From positions 147,702-159,824 of the forward strand of contig DIMW01000012.1 of assembly GCA_002425765.1 (NCBI GenBank): a stretch of 12,123 nucleotides of DNA, read 5' to 3'. The notes beneath the pieces are model-generated. The model searched no databases, was not told the DNA's origin, and was given only the letters and a program-made list of their open reading frames with translations. This document shows positions 1 through 5,804 of the stretch, piece after piece (positions within the stretch are counted from its first letter, which is position 1; the number at the start of each line of letters is the position of its first letter). Origin of the DNA: Spirochaetaceae bacterium UBA5556 (lineage in GTDB: Bacteria; Spirochaetota; Spirochaetia; Treponematales; Rectinemataceae). Position numbers and translations under genes: made by a program.

Positions 1-657
1 TTCACAAACTTCGACACGGCAGGTTTTTCCACCCGCATCGCAAATTCGGAAACCGGGGTACTTCTGACCATTCAGCCCCTGCGCGGTGTGTCCTTCGGCA
101 CTTTCCTTCCCGTGCCGGTCAGCAGCCAGGCCGCGGCGACTACCTACCAGAACATGAATTTCGGCGCTTCCTGGGACATCCCCAAAGTCGCGATATTCAA
201 GGCTTCCTACCGCATGGAACCCTATCTACTCTATGGTTCCATCACAAAAGGTAGGGAGCTGGCCGTCGGGGGACAACTGAAGGCAGTCGAGAATTTTCTC
301 TTTACCCTTGGCTATCGATGGTTCGATGTCGCGGGCGAACATGATTTCTTCATCGATACATCCTATCGTTTCCCAAACACCCTCCTGAGTGCCTATGCAT
401 ATTTAAGCGTGCAGTCTCCGTCCTTGTACAAGGGCTTCAAGGCGAACATCGAACAGAATCTCGGCAAAACGGCGCTCGTTGCGGGGGCCTCTGTCTCCTG
501 GGGAGAAGAGCCTGATGTCTGGTGGCTCGACGGATGGGATATCAATCCTTATCTGCGCTACGATTTTGGAGGATCATCAGTGCAGCTTGGAGTAGATTGT
601 ACCTATACAACATCTTTTGCCTATAAAGTACAGCTCACGTACACGATTGGATTCTGA
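1..657 (+). CDS. Probable outer-membrane beta-barrel protein, C-terminal part (5' end outside window)
   Basis: The frame is open from base 1, so this is the last 218 or so residues of a longer protein; the GTG at 88 is an internal codon, not a credible start. The visible part is rich in alternating aromatic and polar residues and short turns, as in amphipathic beta-strands of an outer-membrane barrel (for example FLFTLGYRWFDV, HDFFIDTSYRF, LSAYAYLSVQ). It ends in VQLTYTIGF. A terminal aromatic residue on a last strand with hydrophobic residues at alternate positions is the known recognition signal for the BAM assembly machinery. There is no cysteine-rich or enzymatic motif. I cannot name the family; it could be a porin-like channel or a structural surface protein. 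The barrel assignment is inference from strand pattern and C-terminus. It implies a diderm host. Confidence 0.6.
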   Translation, partial: FTNFDTAGFSTRIANSETGVLLTIQPLRGVSFGTFLPVPVSSQAAATTYQNMNFGASWDIPKVAIFKASYRMEPYLLYGSITKGRELAVGGQLKAVENFLFTLGYRWFDVAGEHDFFIDTSYRFPNTLLSAYAYLSVQSPSLYKGFKANIEQNLGKTALVAGASVSWGEEPDVWWLDGWDINPYLRYDFGGSSVQLGVDCTYTTSFAYKVQLTYTIGF

Positions 658-757
658 GCGTTCCCGTGCTGAAAAGGCCGGCAAGCGGGGCCAAGGCAAT
701 CTGGTCATAGCGGAGGCCCATTCTTCCGGTGTATTATTCACGCAAAGGAGAAAGTGC

Positions 758-1042
758 ATGAAATCGAAAATCATCGTGATAATGCTCGCGCTGTGCATGC
801 TCGTGGTGCTCTCGTCATGCCTGCCTGGGGACGGAAAAAACACACCGGAGAGAAAGGCGAATTTCTTCACCGGCATCTGGCATGGCTGGATCGCCCCGAT
901 TTCCCTCATAGTCGGTATCTTTGACCACAATATACGGGTCTATGAGACGAACAACAGCGGTTGGTGGTACGACCTCGGCTTCTATATGGCGATCATATCG
1001 GGGTTTGGAGGTTTGGCGTTGACCCGTCGCAAAAAAGGGTGA
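758..1042 (+). CDS. Small conserved membrane protein / putative lipoprotein, 94 aa
   Basis: The start is the ATG at 758, because a strong Shine-Dalgarno (AAAGGAG, 744-750) lies 7 nt upstream. A longer open frame back to 617 overlaps the preceding gene and has no ribosome site. Residues 4-20 form a hydrophobic signal with the lipobox-like LSSC, placing the modified cysteine at position 21. After a short polar stretch come GIWHGWIAPISLIVGIF (39-55), then RVYETNNSGWWYDLGF (60-75), then a second hydrophobic segment ending in the positive tail TRRKKG. From memory, the pattern G-x-WHG-x3-P ... YE-x2-N-x-G-x-WY-x2-GF recurs in small uncharacterised membrane proteins of many bacteria, but I know no function. 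The protein may be lipid-anchored as well as membrane-spanning, or the lipobox may be fortuitous. It follows the barrel gene by 100 nt on the same strand; no clear promoter is seen between them. Confidence 0.75.
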   Translation: MKSKIIVIMLALCMLVVLSSCLPGDGKNTPERKANFFTGIWHGWIAPISLIVGIFDHNIRVYETNNSGWWYDLGFYMAIISGFGGLALTRRKKG

Positions 1043-1103
1043 GCACAAAAAAGTCTGCGCGAGAGCCCCCTACGACCATAGCGTCCGATTAATGCTTTAG
1101 ACA

Positions 1104-1697
1104 TCAGCGCGCACTTAAATGCTCGCCGGTCTGCAACAGCGCTAGAAGCCGTTCCGCCGCGAGGCTTCGAAGACTGGCTTCGACGGCGAGCTTGAGGGCC
1201 AGCGAGCGAAGGCTCACCTCGTCGACAGGCGGCGACTCGAGGTCAGCCGCGTTCTTTTCGTTATTTTCCAGGCCCAATCCGCCACGTATCTCCTCGGCGG
1301 TGGAAATGGCGCACTCGGTGAGGGATTTTCTGAATCGATCATAGAATTCTCGGTACGAGCCCTCGCTGGCGGCATCCGCAAGCAACACTCCCATATCCTG
1401 AACCGAAAGGGCTTTTTTCAGCATGAACACCGAAAGCAGAAGCGCGATGTGTTCCTGGCTGTACTTCTTGCTCTCCGCGCGTGGAATTATCTTCGCTTTC
1501 GCATAATTATTGATCATTGATGAAGTTATCGCGCGCTCTTTTTCTGAAGAAAAGAGAGGGCCCAGCTGGCGTTCGAGATACCCTATGACCTGGTCCATAT
1601 AGAGGCCGATATCGGGCAGCTGGTCCCACTCAGGAGGTCTGCCTGCCAGAAGAGCCCCAAGATACTGCTCAAGTGTTGCATATATTTTTTCGTTCAT
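1104..1697 (-). CDS. DUF1836 domain protein, probable MerR-like HTH regulator
   Basis: The 197-residue product has the hallmarks of the DUF1836 family: LPDIGLYMDQV at 27-37, SSMINNYAKAKIIPR at 59-73 and KKYSQEHIALLL at 77-88. The segment from about 55 to 105 reads as a helix-turn-helix followed by helices (MLKKALSVQDMGVLL), resembling the MerR DNA-binding fold; family members are generally taken to be transcription regulators of unknown target. The C-terminal third (about 150-197) is acidic then helical and not recognisable. The start at 1697 is supported by the minus-strand ribosome site AAGGGGTGA a few bases upstream. The gene is divergent from the SGNH hydrolase and is the only minus-strand gene in the window. 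The shared upstream region carries an inverted repeat overlapping its own promoter, so autoregulation or control of the hydrolase is plausible, but this is inference. Confidence 0.85.
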   Translation of the reverse strand: MNEKIYATLEQYLGALLAGRPPEWDQLPDIGLYMDQVIGYLERQLGPLFSSEKERAITSSMINNYAKAKIIPRAESKKYSQEHIALLLSVFMLKKALSVQDMGVLLADAASEGSYREFYDRFRKSLTECAISTAEEIRGGLGLENNEKNAADLESPPVDEVSLRSLALKLAVEASLRSLAAERLLALLQTGEHLSAR

Positions 1698-1720
1698 AAT
1701 TCACCCCTTGCACAAATGGA

Positions 1721-1749
1721 TTCATATTTACCATATCATATGTTATCAA
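1721..1749 (-). promoter_or_regulatory. Candidate sigma-70 type promoter for the DUF1836 gene
   Basis: On the minus strand a -35 TTGATA (plus-strand 1744-1749) and a -10 TATGAA (1721-1726) are separated by 17 bp. Transcription would begin close to 1714, leaving a very short leader that still includes the AAGGGGTGA ribosome site (about 1701-1709). The -10 matches only 4 of 6 consensus bases. Confidence 0.4.
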
Positions 1750-1763
1750 AAGCTACAACATAT
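1738..1763. repeat. 7-bp perfect inverted repeat, candidate operator
   Basis: ATATGTT (1738-1744) and AACATAT (1757-1763) are exact reverse complements separated by 12 bp, so equivalent positions of the half-sites are about two helical turns apart. The repeat overlaps the -35 of the minus-strand DUF1836 promoter and lies just upstream of the plus-strand hydrolase promoter. A regulator binding here could affect both genes. The region is AT-rich, so chance must be considered. Confidence 0.35.
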
Positions 1764-1776
1764 AATAAAAAATATC

Positions 1777-1803
1777 TTGACACATCAAGTACGATGGTAT
1801 AAA
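1777..1803 (+). promoter_or_regulatory. Candidate promoter for the SGNH hydrolase
   Basis: A perfect -35 TTGACA (1777-1782) is followed 15 bp later by TATAAA (1798-1803), preceded by TG at 1795-1796 as in an extended -10 (TGnTATAAT). The spacer is short, but the extended -10 could compensate. The leader would be about 65 nt and AT-rich, ending in the ribosome site GGAG (1867-1870). A direct repeat TATTACG occurs in the leader at 1817-1823 and 1839-1845. Confidence 0.55.
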
Positions 1804-1876
1804 TTATCAATAACCTTATTACGTGATTTTTGTTACCATATTACGGCATTGAAACAATTCCTTACCGGAGCACTAT

Positions 1877-2581
1877 ATGGATGTTCAGGAAGTATGCTTG
1901 TTCGGAGACTCCATCGCGAGAGGCGTCATCCTCGACGCAGAGGGTTTTTACAAACCGATCAAGGAATGTTTCGCCTCGCTCGCGGCGCGTGAGCTCGGGT
2001 TAGGGCTCATCAACAAAGCCCGCTTCGGCTGCACCATCACCAAAGGGCGCGAAATCATCGAGCATTTCCTGAGCAGGGCCGACAGCGAAACTCGCCGCCT
2101 CGCCTTTCTGGAGTTCGGAGGGAACGACTGCGACTTCCACTGGGATCAGATCTCGGCGGCCCCCCGCGCAGAACATCTGCCCGCCACCACGCCCGGGCGC
2201 TTCTTCCAGATGTACGGCGAAGTCATACAGGAACTGCGGGACAAGGGGTTCAGGCCCATCCTCATGACGCTCCCTCCCCTCGACGCCGAGCGCTACTTCG
2301 CATGGTTCACGCGCACCGGCCTCGACCAGAAGGCCATTCTCGGCTGGCTCGGCGACGTCCAGTTCATCTATCGCTGGCACGAGAGCTATTCCAGCGCCAT
2401 CTGGGAGATCGGGGAGACCTGGCAGGTACCCGTCGCCGACATACGCAAAGTCTTCCTTGAACAGCGCGACTACTCGCGGTTTCTCTGCAAAGACGGCATT
2501 CACCCCAACGCCGAAGGCCATCAGCTTATCAAATCGGAAATAATCCAATTCGCGAAGGGACATCAGGGAAACGCGGCCTGA
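1877..2581 (+). CDS. SGNH/GDSL-family hydrolase (esterase/lipase-like), 234 aa
   Basis: The product carries the SGNH blocks in order. Block I is LFGDSIARG with nucleophile Ser12; a block II glycine lies in KARFGCT (about residue 50). Block III is LEFGGNDCD with Asn83, and block V is CKDGIHPNAEGH with Asp206 and His209 completing the triad. These enzymes hydrolyse esters on small acyl groups, sugars or lipids; the substrate cannot be read from sequence. No signal peptide or membrane segment is present, so it is probably cytoplasmic, unlike many secreted relatives. The start at 1877 has GGAG (1867-1870) 6 nt upstream. It is alone on its transcript as far as I can see: the next gene has its own promoter and riboswitch. 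Divergence from the DUF1836 gene suggests shared control. Confidence 0.88.
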   Translation: MDVQEVCLFGDSIARGVILDAEGFYKPIKECFASLAARELGLGLINKARFGCTITKGREIIEHFLSRADSETRRLAFLEFGGNDCDFHWDQISAAPRAEHLPATTPGRFFQMYGEVIQELRDKGFRPILMTLPPLDAERYFAWFTRTGLDQKAILGWLGDVQFIYRWHESYSSAIWEIGETWQVPVADIRKVFLEQRDYSRFLCKDGIHPNAEGHQLIKSEIIQFAKGHQGNAA

Positions 2582-2634
2582 ACCAGAAAACCGAGGGATG
2601 GCGCGGCGACGCCCCACTCTCCCCTCCAAACTGA

Positions 2635-2663
2635 TTGCGCAAAATTTTTCCCTGCGCTAGACT
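2635..2663 (+). promoter_or_regulatory. Candidate promoter for the preQ1-regulated yhhQ operon
   Basis: TTGCGC (2635-2640) and TAGACT (2658-2663) are 17 bp apart. Both are imperfect sigma-70 boxes, but the predicted start near 2670 falls just before the riboswitch at 2678, which is where a riboswitch promoter should be. GCGCA (2637-2641) and TGCGC (2653-2657) form a dyad inside the promoter. The same arrangement with identical spacing occurs at 5748-5776 before another transporter gene. Confidence 0.5.
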
Positions 2664-2677
2664 CAAGCCCATCCAAC

Positions 2678-2712
2678 GGCGGTCGCGGTTCCCGCCCAAA
2701 CAAAACAGGAGG
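2678..2712 (+). promoter_or_regulatory. preQ1-I type riboswitch, translational, controlling yhhQ
   Basis: A 5-bp stem GGCGG (2678-2682) / CCGCC (2692-2696) encloses a 9-nt loop (2683-2691) beginning TCGCGG and ending in C2691. It is followed by the A-rich tail CAAACAAAACAGG (2697-2709). This matches the H-type pseudoknot of class preQ1-I and, from memory, closely resembles the Thermoanaerobacter tengcongensis example: the same stem position, loop start UCGC, and tail CAAAACA followed by GG. By that alignment U2683, C2691 and A2705 correspond to the ligand-contacting U6, C15 and A29. G2688 can pair with C2706, and loop C2684 or C2686 with G2708/G2709. The second stem therefore takes in AGGAGG (2707-2712), the Shine-Dalgarno 5 nt before the yhhQ ATG at 2718. 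Ligand binding should hide it and switch translation off. No terminator is seen. The downstream genes are queuosine genes, which independently supports the call. Confidence 0.88.
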
Positions 2713-2717
2713 CCCCC

Positions 2718-3404
2718 ATGCAGAGGGAGCAAACTTCGTATTCACCGTTATTTCTTGGTCTGACTTCGCTTTTCATCACATGCCTTCTCATCTCGAACAT
2801 CATCGCGAGCAAACTCATGCAGGTCGGCGGCATTGTGCTTCCCTCCGCGGTCATTCTCTTTCCCGTCACTTACATCCTCGCCGACGTGTTCACCGAGGTG
2901 TACGGGTTCAGAAAGACCCGCATGGTCATCTGGATCGGCTTTGCCGCCAACGCCTTCATGTCGCTCGTATTCCTCATCGCCATAATCTTACCGACCCCGT
3001 CGTTCTTCGCTCATCAGGCGGCCTACGCCACGGTTCTGGGGAGCACGCCGCGCGTCCTCGCGGCCTCGCTCGCGGGATACTGGGCGGGCGAATTCTCCAA
3101 CTCCATCGTGCTTTCGGTGCTCAAGAAGGTCACGAAGGGACGCTATCTTTGGACGCGGACCATAGGCTCGACCATCGTGGGCGAGGGCCTCGACACGATA
3201 CTCTTCATATCCATCGCCTTCGTGGGTACGGTGCCGACTCAGACACTGCTGCAGATGATGCTCGCCCAGTACCTCTTCAAGGTGGGTTACGAAGTGATAT
3301 TCACACCCCTCACCTACCTCGTCGTCGGCTTCATCAAGCGCAAAGAACAGGTCGACACCTTCGACAGGCAAGTCGCCTATAATCCTTTCAAACTGGGAGA
3401 ATGA
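2718..3404 (+). CDS. yhhQ: Queuosine precursor transporter YhhQ (VUT family)
   Basis: This 228-residue integral membrane protein has about six hydrophobic segments and the family's conserved stretches: ADVFTEVYG (about 56-64), EFSNSIVLSVLKK (about 123-135) and RTIGSTIVGEGLDT just after. YhhQ/QPTR proteins take up the queuosine precursors preQ0 and preQ1 across the inner membrane. The length is normal for the family. The start at 2718 follows AGGAGG with a 5-nt gap, and that ribosome site forms part of the preQ1 riboswitch. The stop codon overlaps the first ATG of queF, and both genes act on the same pathway, so they are surely co-transcribed. A preQ1-sensing switch in front of an importer is the expected feedback arrangement. 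Confidence 0.93.
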   Translation: MQREQTSYSPLFLGLTSLFITCLLISNIIASKLMQVGGIVLPSAVILFPVTYILADVFTEVYGFRKTRMVIWIGFAANAFMSLVFLIAIILPTPSFFAHQAAYATVLGSTPRVLAASLAGYWAGEFSNSIVLSVLKKVTKGRYLWTRTIGSTIVGEGLDTILFISIAFVGTVPTQTLLQMMLAQYLFKVGYEVIFTPLTYLVVGFIKRKEQVDTFDRQVAYNPFKLGE

Positions 3405-3406
3405 AC

Positions 3407-3793
3407 ATGGCCGAATATGAATTCAAGTCGCTTGGGAAAAACACCCGGGCTCCCTCGCGCGAGCTCGAGACTTTTCCGACGCCGGCATCCGTCACGAAAG
3501 TCGTCCTCGAGAGCGATGAAGTGACGAGCCTCTGCCCCGTCACCGGTCAGCCCGACTGGGAAACCGTAAGGATCGAGTTCGAACCGGGAGCCCTGTGCAT
3601 CGAGTCGAAGAGCCTCAAGCTCTATCTCTGGTCTTTTAGGGAAGAAGGGGTGTTCTGCGAGGCCTTCGCCGCCAGAATCGCGAAAGACGTATTCGACGCG
3701 ATCAAGCCTAAGAGCGTCACCGTGACCATCACTCAGCGCCCCCGCGGCGGCATCACGATTTCGGCGGAGGCAAAACTTCCGAAAATAGTGTAA
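3407..3793 (+). CDS. queF: NADPH-dependent 7-cyano-7-deazaguanine reductase QueF (unimodular)
   Basis: QueF reduces the nitrile of preQ0 to the amine preQ1 with two NADPH in the cytoplasm. At 128 residues this is the short, one-domain type. Visible are SLCPVTGQPD (41-50) with the thioimide-forming Cys43 and the proton-donor Asp50, the QueF signature ESKSLKLY (66-73) followed by LWSFR, and a final PRGGI. The start is taken at 3407 because GGGAG (3395-3399) is 7 nt upstream of it. The in-frame ATG at 3401 would have only a 1-nt gap, though it overlaps the yhhQ stop as ATGA. One oddity is that the usual FHE motif (His96-Glu97 in the Bacillus enzyme) reads FCE here (Cys84-Glu85): the substrate-binding Glu is kept and the His is replaced. 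It sits between the YhhQ importer and an MFS gene, so imported preQ0 can be converted directly. Confidence 0.93.
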   Translation: MAEYEFKSLGKNTRAPSRELETFPTPASVTKVVLESDEVTSLCPVTGQPDWETVRIEFEPGALCIESKSLKLYLWSFREEGVFCEAFAARIAKDVFDAIKPKSVTVTITQRPRGGITISAEAKLPKIV

Positions 3794-3847
3794 TATTGAA
3801 GGCGCAAAATTGCATCCACGCTTTTCCGCAGAACGAAAGGGGAAATC

Positions 3848-5020
3848 ATGCTGAACATCGTCCTCATCGGACTCGTGAGTTTTTTTGCCGACCTGAGCAC
3901 CGAGATGGTCTATCCGATGATCCCTCTGTATCTCACGTCGGTCTTGGGAGCCACGCCGGCGCTTGTCGGTGTGATCGAGGGCATCGCGGAGAGCCTCGCG
4001 AGCCTTCTCAGGGTCTTCAGCGGCTATGTGACGGACAAGTACCGAAAGAAAAAACCCATCGCGTTTTTTGGGTACTCGACGGTCCTGATCTATAAAGTGG
4101 CGCTTCTTCTGGCGCATTCCTGGACCGGCATTCTTTTCGCAAGGGTTATAGACCGTTTCGGCAAGGGTGTCCGGACCGCGCCGCGCGATGTGCTGGTCAG
4201 CGAAAGCAGCGACCCAAAAACCTTAGGACATTCGTTTGGGCTGCACAAGGCGCTCGACATGGCGGGGTCAGCGCTCGGTATCCTCGCGGCGTTCTTCATC
4301 ATGAGATCATGGACCGGGGCCACCGTCTATAAAAACCTGTTCTTGATTTCTAGCATACCCGCCGTTATCGCCCTTGTGATGTTCTTTTTCATTAAAGAGA
4401 CGAACAAGCCGCGGGAATCAAACGCCCCTCTCAATGTGTTCAAGGGGCTAAAGACGCTCAACCCCGATTTAAAACTGTATCTCACGGTGGTTTTTCTCTT
4501 CAATTTAGGCAACTCATCGAACAGCTTCCTCCTTCTGCGGGCTGGCAACATCGGTTTTGACGCGGCGTCGGTCGTGCTCCTCTATTTCCTGTATAATCTG
4601 GTCTCTTCACTTCTTTCGATACCCGCGGGCAAGCTCTCCGACCGCGTGGGCCGCAAAAGAGTGCTGGTGGCCGGCTATATTGTCTACGCCATTGTGTACG
4701 CGGGTTTCGCCTGGGCTCCGAACAAGGGCGTCCTCATGGGGGCTTTTGCGCTGTACGGTCTGTATACGGCGATGATCGCCGGGGTAGAGCGTGCATTCAT
4801 CGCGGAAATCGCGCCAAAGGAACTGAAGGGCACGATGCTCGGCCTCCACTCGACGATTGTCGGCATCGCCCTGCTTCCCGCCAGTCTGATCGCGGGAGCG
4901 CTATGGAACGCCTTCGGCCCCGCGGCCACTTTTTCGACAGGCTCGGGCTTAGCGCTGGTGGCCGCCCTCATCCTCGCGCTTGGGCTCAACAGAAAGCCTG
5001 AACGGAAGATACTTCAATAG
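3848..5020 (+). CDS. Major facilitator superfamily transporter, 390 aa
   Basis: A 12-helix MFS-type protein. The loop 2-3 signature appears as GYVTDKYRKKKP (59-70) and its second-half counterpart as GKLSDRVGRKRVL (261-273). Between helices 4 and 5 is RFGKGVRTAPRD (103-114), typical of a bacterial MFS subgroup whose substrate I do not know. The N-terminus (LVSFFADLSTEMVYPMIPLYL) is the usual first helix. The ATG at 3848 is preceded by AAAGGGG. The gene begins 54 nt after queF, with no terminator in between, so it may belong to the preQ1-regulated transcript. Export or uptake of a deazapurine or nucleoside is possible but unproven. The gap holds GCGCAAAATT (3802-3811), echoing the motif found in two promoter regions here. 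Confidence 0.85.
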   Translation: MLNIVLIGLVSFFADLSTEMVYPMIPLYLTSVLGATPALVGVIEGIAESLASLLRVFSGYVTDKYRKKKPIAFFGYSTVLIYKVALLLAHSWTGILFARVIDRFGKGVRTAPRDVLVSESSDPKTLGHSFGLHKALDMAGSALGILAAFFIMRSWTGATVYKNLFLISSIPAVIALVMFFFIKETNKPRESNAPLNVFKGLKTLNPDLKLYLTVVFLFNLGNSSNSFLLLRAGNIGFDAASVVLLYFLYNLVSSLLSIPAGKLSDRVGRKRVLVAGYIVYAIVYAGFAWAPNKGVLMGAFALYGLYTAMIAGVERAFIAEIAPKELKGTMLGLHSTIVGIALLPASLIAGALWNAFGPAATFSTGSGLALVAALILALGLNRKPERKILQ

Positions 5021-5035
5021 GGGGGCACAATCTTT

Positions 5036-5746
5036 ATGACCAAGGGACACAGGGCCGAAAGGACACCCTCCTCCGGCGGGCACTGGGGAAAAATCGAGTA
5101 TCTCTACGAAGACAGGGATATACTTGTGGTCTCCAAACCGGCGGGCCTCGCGGTGATCGCGCCCGAGGGCTCCAGGGCAAAAACCCTGTACGACCTCGTG
5201 ACCGACCACATGAGAAGGACGAACCCGCGCGCGAGGCCGGCGGTCGTCCACCGTCTGGACAGGGATACCTCCGGCGTGATGATGTTCGCGAAGAGCGCGG
5301 CGGGCAAGAAAATCCTCATGTCCCGATGGAACGAGCTTGTCAAGGAAAGAATCTATGTCGCCCTCGCTGAAGGCACATTTCAGGAAGAGTCCGGGGTCTT
5401 CGATTCCTGGCTCGTCGAGAACCGGGCAGGGACGGTGTATGCCGCCAAAGCCGGGACAGGAGGCGCGCTCCGGGCGGTCACGAAATGGCGCGCCCTAAAG
5501 AAAGGAACCCTCCACTGTCTTCTGGAGCTCAGCCTGGAGACAGGAAGAAAGCATCAGATCCGCGCGCAGCTTTCGGCGACGGGTCATCCGGTGGCCGGCG
5601 ACGCGCGGTACGGAGCCCGCACCGATCCTCTCGGCCGACTCTGTCTCCACGCGACTGTCCTGACTCTGGAACACCCCTTTTCCCGGCGGGTGATGCGCTT
5701 CGAGTCCCCTTTTCCCGACGAATTTCGTTCTTTTTGCGCGAATTGA
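5036..5746 (+). CDS. RluA-family pseudouridine synthase (no S4 domain)
   Basis: The product isomerises uridine to pseudouridine in rRNA or tRNA. The RluA motif HRLDRDTSG lies at 72-80 with catalytic Asp75. The conserved GRKHQIRAQL starts at 170, and LCLHATVLTLEHP near the C-terminus matches the family ending. At 236 residues it lacks the N-terminal S4 RNA-binding domain of RluC/RluD and begins almost directly with the catalytic fold (IEYLYEDRDILVVSKPAG), like RluA/TruC-type enzymes; the exact target base cannot be assigned. The start at 5036 lies 15 nt after the MFS stop, with a G-rich ribosome site about 10 nt upstream. It appears to be the last gene of the yhhQ-queF-MFS transcript, so an importer, a precursor reductase and an RNA-modification enzyme would be grouped together. 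Confidence 0.88.
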   Translation: MTKGHRAERTPSSGGHWGKIEYLYEDRDILVVSKPAGLAVIAPEGSRAKTLYDLVTDHMRRTNPRARPAVVHRLDRDTSGVMMFAKSAAGKKILMSRWNELVKERIYVALAEGTFQEESGVFDSWLVENRAGTVYAAKAGTGGALRAVTKWRALKKGTLHCLLELSLETGRKHQIRAQLSATGHPVAGDARYGARTDPLGRLCLHATVLTLEHPFSRRVMRFESPFPDEFRSFCAN

Positions 5747-5747
5747 T

Positions 5748-5776
5748 TTGCGCAAATGAAGAACCTGCGCTACTCT
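5748..5776 (+). promoter_or_regulatory. Candidate promoter for the Spinster-like MFS gene
   Basis: TTGCGC (5748-5753) begins just after the pseudouridine synthase stop, and TACTCT (5771-5776) follows 17 bp later. The -10 is weak on its own (3 of 6). Support comes from likeness to 2635-2663: both have TTGCGCAAA, then 8 bp, then CCTGCGCTA, at identical spacing. GCGCA (5750-5754) and TGCGC (5766-5770) form a dyad between the two boxes. Confidence 0.4.
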
Positions 5777-5804
5777 TATGCATGCACGCGGAGGGGCATG
5801 ATTT

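Noticed and set aside
702..737. TATTAT box before the small lipoprotein gene
   Set aside because: No acceptable -35 at 16-19 bp upstream, so a promoter cannot be supported; the gene may be co-transcribed with the barrel gene.
1043..1103. Bidirectional terminator between the convergent genes
   Set aside because: TGCGCG (1056-1061) and CGCGCA (1108-1113) are complementary, but 46 nt apart and partly coding, with no T-run.
1708..1992. 94-codon plus-strand open frame starting in the divergent intergenic region
   Set aside because: It runs through the promoter into the hydrolase gene in another frame, has no ribosome site and no domain.
2596..2630. Hairpin-like GGCG...CGCC after the SGNH hydrolase gene as terminator
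   Set aside because: Only a 4-bp stem and no adjoining T-tract; the T-run at 2645-2649 belongs to the next promoter spacer.
3377..4117. Long minus-strand open frame spanning queF and the start of the MFS gene
   Set aside because: It crosses two well supported plus-strand genes and shows no recognisable domain or ribosome site.
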